This document shows positions 23,399-34,530 of a stretch of DNA of 64,000 bases, one piece after another; positions within the stretch are counted from its first letter, which is position 1; each line of letters starts with the position of its first letter. The position numbers and the translations under genes are program-made. The notes beneath the pieces are model-generated. The model did not search any database, was not told the DNA's origin, and was given only the letters and a program-made list of their open reading frames with translations. This DNA is from Anastrepha obliqua (lineage: Eukaryota > Arthropoda > Insecta > Diptera > Tephritidae): contig NC_072893.1 of the NCBI RefSeq assembly GCF_027943255.1, positions 122,945,784 to 123,009,783 of the forward strand, given 5' to 3'.

Positions 23399-24301
23399 CA
23401 GGGTGGGCCATATAGCGTTTGCTTTTTGAACCACCTATTTTTTTGAGAATGGTAACGCAAATGACATGTCAAATGTGTTCATAATTTACTTAAAGATTTG
23501 ACATTTGCGAAATGGGGCGCTACACGCTATACGCTTGAACAAAATTGGGAAATATTGAAAACCTATTTCCAAAGTGGTGAGCCTTCTTCTTTTCTGATTT
23601 TCGCATCGGTGGCTACGTCAATAAGCAAAATTGTCGGATTTGGGGCTCAGAAAATCCACACGTTACTGTAGAGAAGCAAATGCATCCACAACGAGTCACT
23701 GTTTGGTGCGGTTTTTGGCCTGGTGGCATCATCGGGGCATTTATTTTCGAAATTGAGCGAGGAGCCGCGGTTACAGTAAATGGCGAGCGTTACCATGACA
23801 TGCTCAACGAGTTTTTGTTTCCAAAAATTGAAGAGGATGACATGGACGACATTTGGTTTCAACAGAACGGTGCAACTTCTCACACTGCCAAAGTTACACT
23901 CGAACTTTTGGCTACCGTTTTTGAAAACCGAATAATCAGCAGAAATTCCAATATCAATTGACCGCCTCGGATCTGTGATTTAAGCCCGTTGGACTATTTT
24001 TTGTGGGGAGCCGTTAAGGACAAATGCTATGCGAACCATCCAGTGACGATTGATGTTTTAAAACACGAAATTGAAGTTGCCATTCATGAAATTGGAGCCC
24101 AAACAATCGAAAATGTGCTTAAAAATTGGGTTGATCGAATGGCCTACTGTAAAGCCAGTTGTGGCAGTCATTTGAACGATATTATTTTTCATTCATAAAT
24201 GACAATGTTCAATCTTCAAAATAAAAAAAAAGGTTTGAAAAAGTATTGATTAGTTTTTTTTATAGCCGATTCAAAAAGCAAATTTTACATGGCCCACCCT
24301 G
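23399..24301 (+). mobile_element. DD41D (rosa-type) element nested in LINE
   Basis: A 903-bp element with TA duplications at 23397-23398 and 24302-24303. Its ends are CAGGGTGGGCCATATAGCG and the reverse complement of CAGGGTGGGCCATGTAAAA. It splits the minus-strand LINE cleanly, so it inserted later. This terminal sequence differs from the other DD41D copies in the window, so it is a separate subfamily. Confidence 0.9.
23680..24198 (+). pseudogene. DD41D transposase, near-complete catalytic C-terminal part
   Basis: The frame gives VTVWCGFWPGGIIGAFIFEI, DIWFQQNGATSHTAKVTLEL and, past one stop at 23959, RICDLSPLDYFLWGAVKDKC and a C-terminus ending DIIFHS at 24198. The second catalytic Asp of the QQDGAT motif is Asn here. 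A separate start (GRYTL) lies upstream near 23512, but the intervening HTH region and first Asp are deleted. Inactive. Confidence 0.8.
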
Positions 24302-25480
24302 TATTAAGGGGGGTTTTAAGCTTAGAAAATGTGATTTTATGACAGTTTTCAATATTAAGAAATAGACGATTCATAAGGCACCAGGAAAATAAATTATTCA
24401 ACTCGGACTGTAGGACGGCTGAATCACTAGAATTTCTTATTTCAACATTTTAGATCATCTGCATAGAGAAGACAATTAGCAAAAAGGAAAAACACGAACA
24501 AATATCATTAATAAACAAAACAAATAACAAAGGTCCTAAAATACTACCCTGAGGTATACCAGAGGTGGCGATGAACTGTTTCGAGGAAACTCCATCCATA
24601 ACTACAACTACTGCAACTCTTTATTAAATAGGATCGAATCCAATCAAGGAAAGTTGAATGATAACCGAGACATGCCAACTTAATTACTAAAATCGTATGG
24701 GAGATTTTATCAAAGGCTTTAGAGAAACCCGTGTATATCGCATCAGTTTGGAAAACATTTGGGAAGCCTGCGTGGCAATCTTTAGAAAAAACGGATAAGT
24801 TAGATAACGTAGATCTTGCAACTACAAAACCATGCTGTCTAGGACTAATTAGACGTTTAACGCTAAAATATAACACATTCAAAAAGTTTAGATTGGAGTG
24901 GCTGAAGGACTGAAGACAGCTGCCAATCATTGATAAATATTCCTTCAACCAAGGAATATTCTTCAAGGATTTGTTAAAAATTAGTTTAAGAGGTTGCACC
25001 AAAAAGCAACAATTTTAAACAAAGTTACAGAAAGCCCGTCTATATCTGAATGAGAAGAGTTTTAAATCTTTAAAAATCCCTCAATGACGTCATCATCTGA
25101 TTGAACAAGTGAAGCGAAGTCAACTGAAGAAGACTATATCCTCAAGAAATTATGGCGAATGGCTGCCAAATGTTCTTCCTGAATATCTTCATCAGACACG
25201 AAGTTAGATGAAAAGAAATCGGCAAATAAATTCGCTGCGTCACTGACAGAGCAGGCAGTTATGTCCCTTTAAAAAACAGAACAAACAGAACTAGGAATAG
25301 TAGAGGCCTTTTTAATCGATTTAATATATCGCCAAAAATGCTTCGGATTACTTTTTATAATATATTAAGCTCAAATTTGTGAATGTAATCTTTATACAAT
25401 TACTAAAATGTACTACTGAACCGCGGGTTCCAAGTATTCAGTTTTTCCTTAAAGAATCTTCCAATTAATACTTCTAAGGG

Positions 25481-27061
25481 CACTAGCCGAATCTCAACAT
25501 AGAGCACGTGCCAAATGTCTACAGCAGAAAGCATTGCCTGGGGTCAGTATGTAGTACTGGTGACAAAGCCAATAGCGAATCGGTAGATCTTAACAACCGA
25601 CATTTCCTTCAGGGTTATTATGCACGTAAAAGTGTAACTATTTTGTGAAGGTTTAGTTTTTTGTGTGTATATATAAATATATTTAGCAAAGGCGAATTAC
25701 TTGGAACACTCGGCATTGATTAAGTGCCTCACTGACATACTCACGTACTCGTATCTATGTGTGGGGTGCGTGATGAGCGCTTGCTTACTGGTTTTGTTTG
25801 AACTATGAATTTTTAAGAAATTTTTCTTGAAGCCAGCGGTGCTATAGCGCTCACTTTGGTGCTTTGTATACTCCCATACGAGTATAGTACAGATAAGTAT
25901 TTTAATAAATTACTCTGAATGGGTGCGATTTTGCCATCTAAATTAATATACTCGCATACTAAGGCACACACAAGCACACCCATACACAAGTAAATATATA
26001 TTTTTAACTCTCGAGCTTACCTTCTCAGCGGTTTTTTGCTTGTGTTAGTCGCTGGTCGCGAGCTCAGCTCCCCTTATGCACGAGTATTTACTTATGCAAA
26101 ATCTGTATCTTAGATTTGATCTTTGCGTTTGTTTGAGATTTCTAATTTTAGTTGCACTGCGGTGGGATCCATTAAATGTTTGAAAGAAAGCACACGTCAC
26201 AATTTACAGCTTTGTAGTCGAGTAATTTAAAATTTTTTAATAGCAAGAAATGGAAGATTTGGCGCGAGTCAGTGGTATTTACCGTAAAAGTTACTTTCGA
26301 TCTTGGATTATGGTGGATATTCTATTATGAGTAGGAAGGAAAAAATTGTTAAAATCAATTCCAAAAAAATACTCTGGCTTATTTATTAGTAACCGCGTTA
26401 GTTGAAATAATATTCCTCTAGGTATGCAACGTCCGAAACAAGCTGTGCTCGGTATGAGTTGTTGTTCAGATCGGAGTTTAGTTAGGTTAAACCTCGTCTC
26501 TGGCAGCAGATTAAGAGTGGCCGCGTCGTTGAATTGCATGCGACAGCCAAAGACAAAGCTGATGAGAGCGCCATTTGGAAAATTTTCTTCAGAACCTTCA
26601 TCTGTCTTTTTATTTGTCTTACGGTTCGCGGCATTGTTGAAGGTGTCGGTCAGTTGCTTCCTCTGAGATATGTACCTCATTACGTCAACCCAAGATTTTA
26701 CGTTACTCGGTTATATATAATATGTCTCACTCCATCAGCACTTTTTAAGTTAAAAAATTGTTCACGCTCCTGCAGCAGCACTTCTGACTTTTCGCAAAGA
26801 CGTTTAACGACATTTATGGGGTCATTTAAAGGTCCGTCCAAAGTCAGAGAGATGGCGCTACTGACACGTACCGATGTTATGTTTAGTTAGTAGCATCTCT
26901 TTGAAGAACACACACCAAGTTTCTATTTCATTCGCTTGAATCGAGGAAGTCGAGTGATTTCCCTTTTCTAGCACAACAACGAGCAACATCCCGCTGCAAC
27001 AATTGTGGTTGCAAAATTAATGCTAATAGGGTTCCAACACCCTCCACATCCATATCAAAAA
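25481..27061. other. No gene recognised
   Basis: Mixed non-coding sequence. 26290-26890 is less AT-rich with short open frames on both strands, but no family motif is recognised. Several CATA/TACTCG words lie at 25730-26000. Confidence 0.35.
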
Positions 27062-27232
27062 TGTGTAATTACACTCAGGGTTTGTCATAGCCCGCCGAGG
27101 GGCGACCGCTTTCAGAAAAAACTTTTTATATCATTTGGTATTTCATGACCTGAGAATCGAGCCTGGGCACTTCCGAATGGTAGTCACGCCCACCATCCCA
27201 ATCGGCTATGTCAGCCGCCTAAACCATACTTG
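27062..27232 (-). mobile_element. tRNA-like SINE head
   Basis: Minus-strand reading shows an A-box-like TAGCCGATTGGG near 27205, a B-box-like GGCTCGATTCTC near 27155, and then GCGGTCGCCCCTCGGCGG. The order and the flanking words match the SINE head at 12497-12655. It is truncated after about 170 bp. Confidence 0.55.
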
Positions 27233-27235
27233 TAT

Positions 27236-27959
27236 TAAATTGTATACAGGGTGTTTCAAACACAAGTATCTAAAAATTTTATATAAAATAGACAAAAAAA
27301 TTGTTACTATTTTTCCACCGGAATTTAAAAATCTATATTTGAAGACTTCCGTTAAAGTAATTTGGGAAAATATGCAGATTTACGTGAGCTTGAAAGTACC
27401 TCCAATATAGAGTTTTTTTGAATAAAATTTTTTTTTTTTTAATATTTTTTATAAAAAATCATTCGTGATGGTAGAGAAGTTGAAGTTTAAAAAGTCTACC
27501 TGGACTGTTGCACAGACTACCCTACAATCATGGAGAAGATTCTTCCCAAAAAATATAAAAAACTAGAAGGAGTCAGAATCGACTAGGTCTGGGCGGTAAC
27601 AAGAGCCAATGAGCTGAGCCTTGTGAGATCGAGTCCTTATGCAGCCTGAGTTCTACGGTTTCTAACGACCAATACGAAGGCACTCACAGAGCTCAGTGAA
27701 TTTGAATCTAACGTATATATCAGGTAGTAATAGAGTTCGACGTTGGATCTACTCGTTGGTGGGTAGTGGAAGGGCTAAACCTGCAGCGGAGTAAGTTCCG
27801 AACTTGGCAGAATACTGCAGACAAGGCAGCCACGGAATGCTTCGTGGTTCAATATTTCTATAAGTCGAAGCATGGCAAGATTCTCAGCAACCAAATCTTG
27901 CTAGGCTCCCACAGCAGGTACCACCCCTGCAGAGACAGGGTATTCTAGACACTGTTAGT
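27236..27959. other. No gene recognised
   Basis: Starts with ATACAGGGTGTTTCAAAC at 27245, which resembles a mariner/Tc1 end, but no partner end was found. The rest is unassigned; a 60-codon frame at 27766 has no recognisable motif. Confidence 0.3.
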
Positions 27960-28222
27960 TCCAATTAAATTCTGGATATTGTAGTAGGTTCAGCTCCTAC
28001 TTATCCAGAAGTTACCTCGACATACCCTTTCTATGCCCGTACGATACTAACCATATTTCACATGCCCTAGCAAACCCACTCACCTAACACCTCTCTTCCT
28101 CTGCACCCGACCTGTCGAAACAGCACTTTTCTGGGTCTACCGTTAGATGAGTTAGACACGATTACATTGCTCTGATAGAGTTTAGTAAGTTGCTACAACA
28201 ACAAGAACAGCAACAACAAAAG
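27960..28222 (+). mobile_element. LINE 3' end with (CAA)n tail, copy 1
   Basis: Ends in CAACAACAAGAACAGCAACA after a block with ACCTAACACCTCTCTTCCTC and CTACCGTTAGATGAGTTAGA. The same block appears at 28360-28630, so this is the 3' terminus of a repeated LINE whose tail is CAA repeats rather than poly(A). Confidence 0.65.
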
Positions 28223-28239
28223 GGTATAGACAGACATAA

Positions 28240-28630
28240 AACGACATTCACCGGGAGTCTTTTAATACCTTCCTAAACTACCGACCCTCGAATGCTATTA
28301 TCGGAGCACAACCACCACCTATCGTAGATGAAGAGCTTCAGCTGCCTCGTGAGATCCGCGTTATCTTCGGGATATTGTATCAGGTTAAACTCCTACTTAT
28401 CCTGAATCGACCCCGACATACTCAATATATCTCCGGTATGTGAAGGTATCCTGCACGATACTAATTACTCAGATGCCCTCTCTAATCCGCTCACCTAACA
28501 CCCCTCTCCTGCTGGACCCAACCGGGCGAAACAGCATGATTCCTGGGCCTAACGTTAGATGAGCTAGACAATGGCAACCGGTGACTGACAGGGCATAGTA
28601 AGCTGCTCCAACAACAAAAACCACCTGTGG
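28240..28630 (+). mobile_element. LINE 3' end with (CAA)n tail, copy 2
   Basis: A longer copy of the preceding fragment. It begins with CGACCCTCGAATGCTATTAT and TAGATGAAGAGCTTCAGCTG, which recur at 30235-30290 in the third copy. It then continues through the shared block to a CAACAACAAAAACC tail at about 28610-28622. Coding in the block (NSYLS-RI-PDI, then Cys/His residues) suggests the end of the LINE's last protein. Confidence 0.65.
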
Positions 28631-29283
28631 TGTATTGGAAGACCTTAAAGAAGGTAATCACAGGAATGTACTTCATGCTTCTAATTACTGCCAGCTGCAG
28701 CAAGGGTAATAAAAAGAGACGACGCCAAGACGGTTATAGATGATAGATGATATATTTTCTTTGTTAATGCGTAAACTGTCAGTTGACCGCTGACTGCTGC
28801 AAATCTTATGTAGCTGACTCAGCGTCTTCTATTTACACTTCCACATGCCCCTCTGCTCAGCCACACATTTTTCTTATAATTTAATCAAGTTACAATTACA
28901 GTATTATGCGAATATGTTTCATGTGTATGTGTGTATAAAGTGTCTGTGTTCGTGTCTACGAATGTATTAGTTACCTTTTGATAAAATAAATTATATTGTC
29001 GGCACGGATGTGCTGCAACAACAGTAAAATAATATAGAGTATATGGTGTGCGGAGTACAGCAACAACACATTGTTTGTGCGTGACCCGCAATTGAGGAAT
29101 GCGTCAATGGCTTTAAGTGCAACTGTTCGCGCACGGAAGTATTTGATGTTGCAACTTGTAGGTATAGCAAAACATATTATATTTACCCGCGCGCGCTTAT
29201 GTACATACACACATACATATGCATAGCTGATGAACTACACTCACGAACGCCTGAGGTAACGCTGACGACGATATAAAAAAAAC
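28631..29283. other. No gene recognised
   Basis: AT-rich sequence with GTGTATGTGTG-type words near 28920 and CACACATACATATG near 29205. No motif found. Confidence 0.35.
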
Positions 29284-29764
29284 GTTAGAAGGCCGAAAAA
29301 AGCGAATTTTCCAGAATTTTATCTGAGAAAACTTTTTAGATTATTGGTTTAAAAATTTGTACACATATTTTGTTATCTTTTAACTGTATTTTAAGACTTA
29401 GTATTAGTAAAAATATTTATTTGGAAAGGAGCTACAGCTGATAGGAAGCTCCTCTCAAAAAAGGCTGGCCTTAAATTGTTTGTAAAAAAAATCGTTATCG
29501 GTGAGAAAAAATCTTCGATTAATTATTAAAAAATATATTTAAGAAGCTCGTGTTAAAATTTGAGACAATTTAGAGAAAAACGCGTTTAAACTTTGAAAAG
29601 CACTTTATATAGGATAAAAACGTCTTTAAAAATTTGGGCGTAACTTCGAAAATGTTCACCGGAACGACATTAATAATTTTATGTGAATTCATAAATATAT
29701 TTACATTAAGAAAATAAAATTAAAAAAAATCGATTTTTTGAAAATTCGAACAGTATATAACCCC
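29284..29764. mobile_element. Right-end fragment of TTAA-type element
   Basis: Ends in ACAGTATATAACCCC followed by TTAA at 29765-29768. Inside is GAGAAAAACGCGTTTAAACT, the same kind of phrase found in the other TTAA-flanked copies. A left TTAA end was not located, so the copy is probably truncated. Confidence 0.4.
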
Positions 29765-29771
29765 TTAACAA

Positions 29772-30378
29772 GCTGATGTTGAAAAACCTGGATCCATTCG
29801 GAGTAGGGTACCTCACAAGGGTTTTCAAACTGTCTATGGTCACTCTCATCATTCCTGACAAGTGGAAATCAGGGAGAGTGGGAGAGAGAGAATCTTATCG
29901 GTCTATAACTCTCCCTTCCCCAGTAGTGCAAAGTCTTGAAGCCCTCCTACTCCCACTCTACAAGAAACATCTGGCACCAGACGATTACCTCTCGTATCTT
30001 TTTCGCTTTTTCACTGCGAGGAATCTACAATTTTCCCCCACGAAGCCCACGGCGACCCTCTTTACCATCTCGACAAAGTAGGACTAACTGCAACTCCCAG
30101 ACATGTCAGCAGGTACCTCTTTAACTACTCCGACGAGATCCAGGACAAAACGAATCGACAACTACTGCACAGGACAGTGTTTAGACAGGTTGTTAATAAC
30201 ATTCATCAGAATACTCTTACCCCCTTCTTAAGCTCCCGACCCTCGAATGCCATATTCGGAGTCCAACCACCACCCATAGCAGATGAAGAGCTCCAGCTAC
30301 CCCGAAAGACCCGCGGAACCTTGGCACAATTACGTACTGACAGGGTTTAGTATGCTGCTACAACAACAACAATAACAA
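29772..30378 (+). mobile_element. LINE fragment with (CAA)n tail, copy 3
   Basis: Reads MLKNLDPFGVGYLTRVFKLS and IIPDKWKSGRV, then ESYRSITLPSPVVQSLEALL: RT-domain blocks of a Jockey-like LINE. It jumps by internal deletion to FFTARNLQFSPTKPTATLFT from a later part of the protein. It ends with the shared 3' block and CAACAACAACAATAACAA at 30360-30377. Confidence 0.75.
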
Positions 30379-30764
30379 TGTTATAAACAGGGAAAAAGTC
30401 GACACTAACAAATTTGATATGGCTTTCTTTTGATGCTTCTTTTGCTCCAAAAAGCTTAGCAATGGAGACTACCGATTACATAAAACCTCCTCGATATGTC
30501 AGAAGGAGAGGAGCCTGCACGCAGGAATCAATTGTGGTCAATATACACAAATGTAGAGACTTAAGAAACCTATAGCAAGAAACTGGCTACAAATATGATG
30601 GGCCCAGAGGTGAGTGAATAGAACTGGTGCACTTTATGGACACCGTTCTGGGCCATGCCGAAGTAATGCAGAAAATAAGTCCGGGAAGGGAGCCTGCCCA
30701 GAAGAGGAGGAGGGATTGTTTTAGTGGCGAAGGCATTTTGAACCCTGCCTCTTCTTCTACTTAC
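30379..30764. other. No gene recognised
   Basis: Less AT-rich spacer between two oppositely oriented LINE fragments. No motif identified. Confidence 0.3.
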
Positions 30765-31200
30765 TTGGGGCGATAACCGCTTACGCGATTTTGGCCGAGT
30801 TTAACCAGGCGCGCCAGTCGTTTCTTTCTCGTGATAACCAGCGTTAGTTGGACGTACCAAGTGAAGTCAAGTCCTTCTCAACCTTATCTTTCCAACGCAG
30901 AGGAGGCTTTCCTCTTCCTTTGACGCCACCAGCTGGTACCGCGTCGAATACTTTCAGAGCACCAGCGTTCGTATCCATTCGGATGACATGACCCACCTAA
31001 CGAAGCCGCTGGATTTTTATTCGCTGCGCTATGTTCATGTCGTCGTAAAGCCTCTTACAGCTCATCGTTCCCTCGCCTGCGATGTTCGCCGTCCAAAAAT
31101 CTTCGCCAGAATCTTTCTCTAAAACACTCCAAACGACACCTCATCGGATATTGTCATCGTCCAAGCTTCTGCGCCATATGTCAGTTTTGTTCGTCGAGAG
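30765..31200 (-). mobile_element. Non-LTR retrotransposon C-terminal tail
   Basis: Minus-strand translation shows LYDDMNIAQRIKIQ, WVMSSEWIRTLVL-like and PPLRWKDKVEKDLTSLGTSN, then a terminal block reading WLNSAKIA. This is the WLGH/RWxDxV tail of a LINE, in a subfamily different from those at 17900 and 20830. Confidence 0.6.
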
Positions 31201-31273
31201 AGGACTTAACGACTTTCATTCGGATTAAAAAAAGTTTTTGGACATGCCCAAATTCTACATTCAACTCCAAAAG

Positions 31274-31431
31274 GTGGCGCAAAATTAATCACTCTGTCAG
31301 AAGATTTATAATTTTTGCAAATGCACTACCCAGTCGCAGAATACAAACAGACAAGGAATGGATTGGGTAAAGCTAAAAAAAAAACAAAAAGTTTATTCAA
31401 AAACAAAGTTGAATGATTAATTTTGCGCCAC
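31274..31431. mobile_element. 158-bp segment with perfect 18-bp inverted ends
   Basis: GTGGCGCAAAATTAATCA at 31274-31291 and its exact reverse complement at 31414-31431. The interior is AT-rich and non-coding. It looks like a small non-autonomous DNA transposon; no target duplication could be fixed. Confidence 0.6.
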
Positions 31432-32150
31432 AGATTTTTGGTAATTGTTTTCCCAGGCGGAGTTAGTCACTTTTTTTCCATGTAAAAAAGTTTTCAAACA
31501 TTTGTTGTCTGCCGGCCAATTACAGATAATCGGATTTCACGTGCATTGACTTTAACCCTCTTTTGGACAGCTTTTTTAAAATCTTCGGTTGGGCCCCTGG
31601 GTCTGGCCTCTTTTTCGTCCTGCTCAAGCATCCTTTTTAAAAGGTTGTGTCCATAAATCGATAGAAAATTAATTTTTAGGAAGCTACCTGGATGCTCAAG
31701 TCGTTAGCTATAATAGAAATACGTTAAATTCGCGTCTAAAAATCGAAAAAGCCAGTCTGACCAGACCCGAGTGCCCAACGGAGGGTTAAGGGAGGCATAA
31801 TTGTTGTTGTGGCTGCGTAAGTTAGCGAGGTCCAATTGCAGTTGGAACGGCTCGCGCTGTAAGTACATGGATGTCTAGTTGTTTGTTGTTGTAGCGGTAC
31901 ATATTACAGTTCGGTTAGTTAGTGCGAGAGAAGGCCAGCTGCATCTGGAGCGATTTAAGGCTTGGTTGCCAAACGTCGTAGCAACGCACTTGGTATCGGA
32001 TTTATCGTGCACACCAGCTCTGGTTTGCACATGCAGATTTAGTCAGGCAGTCTTCAAGTTCTCGCAGTTTCTGCTGAATCTGAAAAAAGCGCCCCTAATT
32101 ACTTAATTATAATTATTTAGTATACAATCACGGGGGATCGTTACCGACTC
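31432..32150. other. No gene recognised
   Basis: Unassigned. Two TTGTTGTTGT words (31800 and 31880) could be reverse ends of (CAA)-tailed LINEs. Confidence 0.3.
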
Positions 32151-32153
32151 TAA

Positions 32154-32525
32154 TTGATGCGTTTAAGCCGGGCATTGAAAGAAAAACGGCCGGAAACGGT
32201 AAAAAGGCACGACAAGGTTATTTTGCAACATGACAACGCTCGGCCGCATGTTGCTCAACCTGTCGAAAAATACCTTGGAACGCTTGGCTGGGAAGTGTTA
32301 CCCCACCCGCCGTATAGTCCAGACATAGCTCCCTCCGATTATCATTTGTTCCGGCATATGAGTCTCGATTTGGCGGACCAGCGGTTCTCCTCGTACGAGG
32401 CTACCAAAATATGGGTTGAGTCATGGATAGCCAAGCAGCGGCCAGAATTTTGGAGAAACGGCATCCGGAAATTGCCCGAAAGATGGGCGAAAGTTGTAGC
32501 TAGCGATGGCCAATACTTCGAATAA
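32154..32525 (+). pseudogene. Mariner (irritans-like) transposase C-terminal half
   Basis: An intact 123-codon frame carries the second catalytic Asp in ILQHDNARPHVAQPVEKYL and the third in PHPPYSPDIAPSDYHLFR, with exactly 34 residues between them (DD34D). It ends normally in KVVASDGQYFE. The N-terminal half, with the HTH domains and first Asp, is absent, and no inverted ends were recognised. Of the mariner relics here this piece is the best preserved. Confidence 0.85.
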
Positions 32526-32639
32526 AATATTTTGTACCGTTTTTTCACAATAAAGCCCCAAATCTGCGAAAAAAACCTTTAAAACTAATTCAACCTCCCA
32601 ATACTAGATAGCCCTATTGTGTTAAAGTGTTTATTACAG

Positions 32640-33350
32640 GTCACAAAGTGATCCACAGAGTAATCTGAGGCCCTTTTTTATCTAGGGTTAGAGCAGATTT
32701 TGCTCTGTTGGAATTGAAGTTCAAAAACTTTTTGGAGTGATTAAGGCTGCTTGTGCAGTTCCAGTGTTCTCTGATTTTAGTTTGGATCCATTTTTTGGTT
32801 TCCTGTTTTATATTATTTTTGTTGAATAACTAGCCCTTCTGCCCCTTTTTTGGCATACAAGTCTGCCTTCTCGTTTCCTTCGTGTCCCTCATGTTCTGGT
32901 ACCCAAATCAGTTAGACCTGATTATGAGTGGCCAGTTTGTTGAGTGCAATGTTACACTCTATTAAGACTTTTGACTTGAATGTGAAGCTATGTAAGGCTT
33001 CGAGAACCGATTCAGCCAATTCGAAAGTATTTTCATTTTTACTTTCTCGCACCCTCTTTTGAATATGATTTCCACTGTATCCATTATGGCGAAGAGCTCC
33101 GAAATTGTGGTATCTGTACTTAGTGGGATTTGTGTGCCCTAGGCCTCAATATTCCTGCTCCTACTCCTTGGAGCGTTTGGAACCATCTGTGTACCATTTT
33201 TGTCAGTCATCGTTTGTCCATGTTGGGTTAGTGTTCCACTCTTTCCTAGACGGGAAGATAACCTTGTGGTCATTCGCCTGGGTTATGCACACCGTATGTT
33301 GAATCCTGCTCAAATATTGAGGTGTCCAGTGGGATCCCCTGGTTTAAGTT
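32640..33350 (-). mobile_element. RNase H domain of an I-like LINE
   Basis: On the minus strand, SKRSKE near 33175 fits the end of a YTDGSK block. It is followed by FGALRHNGYSGNHIQKRV, SKNENTFELAESVLEALHSF and IWVPEHEGHEGNEKADLYAK near 32900-32850. The order TDGSK, E, GHEG-NE-AD is diagnostic of RNase H. Stops and frameshifts disrupt it. Confidence 0.7.
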
Positions 33351-34140
33351 TTTCTTTCTTATGAAAAGAGAGTGCTTGCATAGTAGGTTCCTCTTATATT
33401 GCCAAATGTTGCGGTGGTAAATTTAAAACCGCTTCTATGCCAGCAGTTGGGATAGTTCTCATGACCCTGTTATGCTTACGCACGCCACTGCACTGCTTAT
33501 ACATACATACATACATATTTATATATTTTTTACTACCTTGTACTGTACATAGTTTTCTGTTCTTTTATTTATTTATTGTTTTTTTTTCATTTGACTACAT
33601 AAATACGTAGTACTAGTACATTTGTTTAAAATTTAAATATATATTACAATTACAAAGTTAACTGTCTTCATTTGCTACCACATATGTACGTAAAACTCGA
33701 AATTTGTTTTCATGCATCTTTTGTTAACATTACGCCCGTTAGTTTTTTTTATTGCTTGTTTATTTCTTTTTTGTTTTCGTAACAGAAACACAAAAACATT
33801 CAAGTAACTTTGACTTAAATAATAAGCTTTGCTTAAGCAGGAAATAATTAAAAACTTGAATTAATTATTTTCTGACACGCCCTCGGCTCCAGCCGTTGGC
33901 TGTATTAGAAGTTATGTCTCTGCTCAAATTAACCCAAAAAATATTAACATTTTTTTATAGCAAATTTCAAAGTCTGCTTTTATGTGTACTAAAATTAGGA
34001 ATTTTATAAATAAAAACAAATTCTGCCGCTTTTACTGTTATAGCCGCATTCGTCAATGTATTTGACACAACTTGTGCTTAAATTTGTTCCAATTCATGTC
34101 ATCGCTCTACACACACTCCACTTTACGCTTTCATTCATGT
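33351..34140. other. No gene; 3' flank of COA7
   Basis: Contains CATA repeats at 33500-33515 and AT-rich sequence. It should hold the COA7 3' UTR. The nearest minus-strand AATAAA (TTTATT at about 33759) is some 380 bp past the stop and is only a candidate polyadenylation signal. Confidence 0.4.
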
Positions 34141-34530
34141 TCAGTTGGGCATTTTCATGCCCTGTTGGAACTCGAGCGTCTGTTGTTGCTTCTTCACTTC
34201 ATCCTGCATTTCTAATGCCATCTTCTTATACTTATCGGCTTCTTTTTCATTCTTTTCAGTACCGTCACCACGCGCATACATTTGACTTAGATTTGCGCAT
34301 GCGTACATATTACGCAACTCGCATGCTTTATACGCGAATTCGAATGCCTTCTTCATGTCTTTCTGTAGTATGAAATCACCATCCTTTGGCTGCACTTTCT
34401 TGGTATCGTTTGTGTTGAGGTGGCCTGATACTTCCGGTTTTTTTTGCACGCCGGATATATGCATTCCTGAGAGGTAGAAGCAGGCGGTGGCATTGTTCAT
34501 GTCGCAACTCTTTGATAGGTAATCGATGCC
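34141..34530 (-). CDS. COA7: COA7 exon 3
   Basis: Acceptor ATTTTCCAG precedes GGCATCGATTACC; 129 codons and a TGA stop at 34143-34141. Confidence 0.92.
   Translation of the reverse strand, partial: GIDYLSKSCDMNNATACFYLSGMHISGVQKKPEVSGHLNTNDTKKVQPKDGDFILQKDMKKAFEFAYKACELRNMYACANLSQMYARGDGTEKNEKEADKYKKMALEMQDEVKKQQQTLEFQQGMKMPN

Larger units (their letters stand above)
22557..25480 (-). mobile_element. LINE on minus strand, interrupted by a DD41D element
   Basis: From about 25480 downward the minus strand carries decayed LINE coding sequence. RT blocks are HGFVVARSTLSNLSVFSKDC, YTGFSKAFDKISHTIL (first Asp), TSGIPQGSILGPLLFVLFIN and, frameshifted, LYADDLK near 24450. At 24301-23399 a DD41D element interrupts it. 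LINE coding resumes at 23355 with MMKSLGVFFDSKLNFITHLN and RRKIFRVGFSR-like sequence down to 22910. The 3' end near 22557 is AATAAATAAATAATTG. Jockey or a related clade is likely; not resolved further. Confidence 0.75.

Noticed and set aside
26290..26890. Overlapping frames of 80-129 codons on both strands
   Set aside because: No recognisable motif on either strand, no transposon ends; not enough to call a gene.
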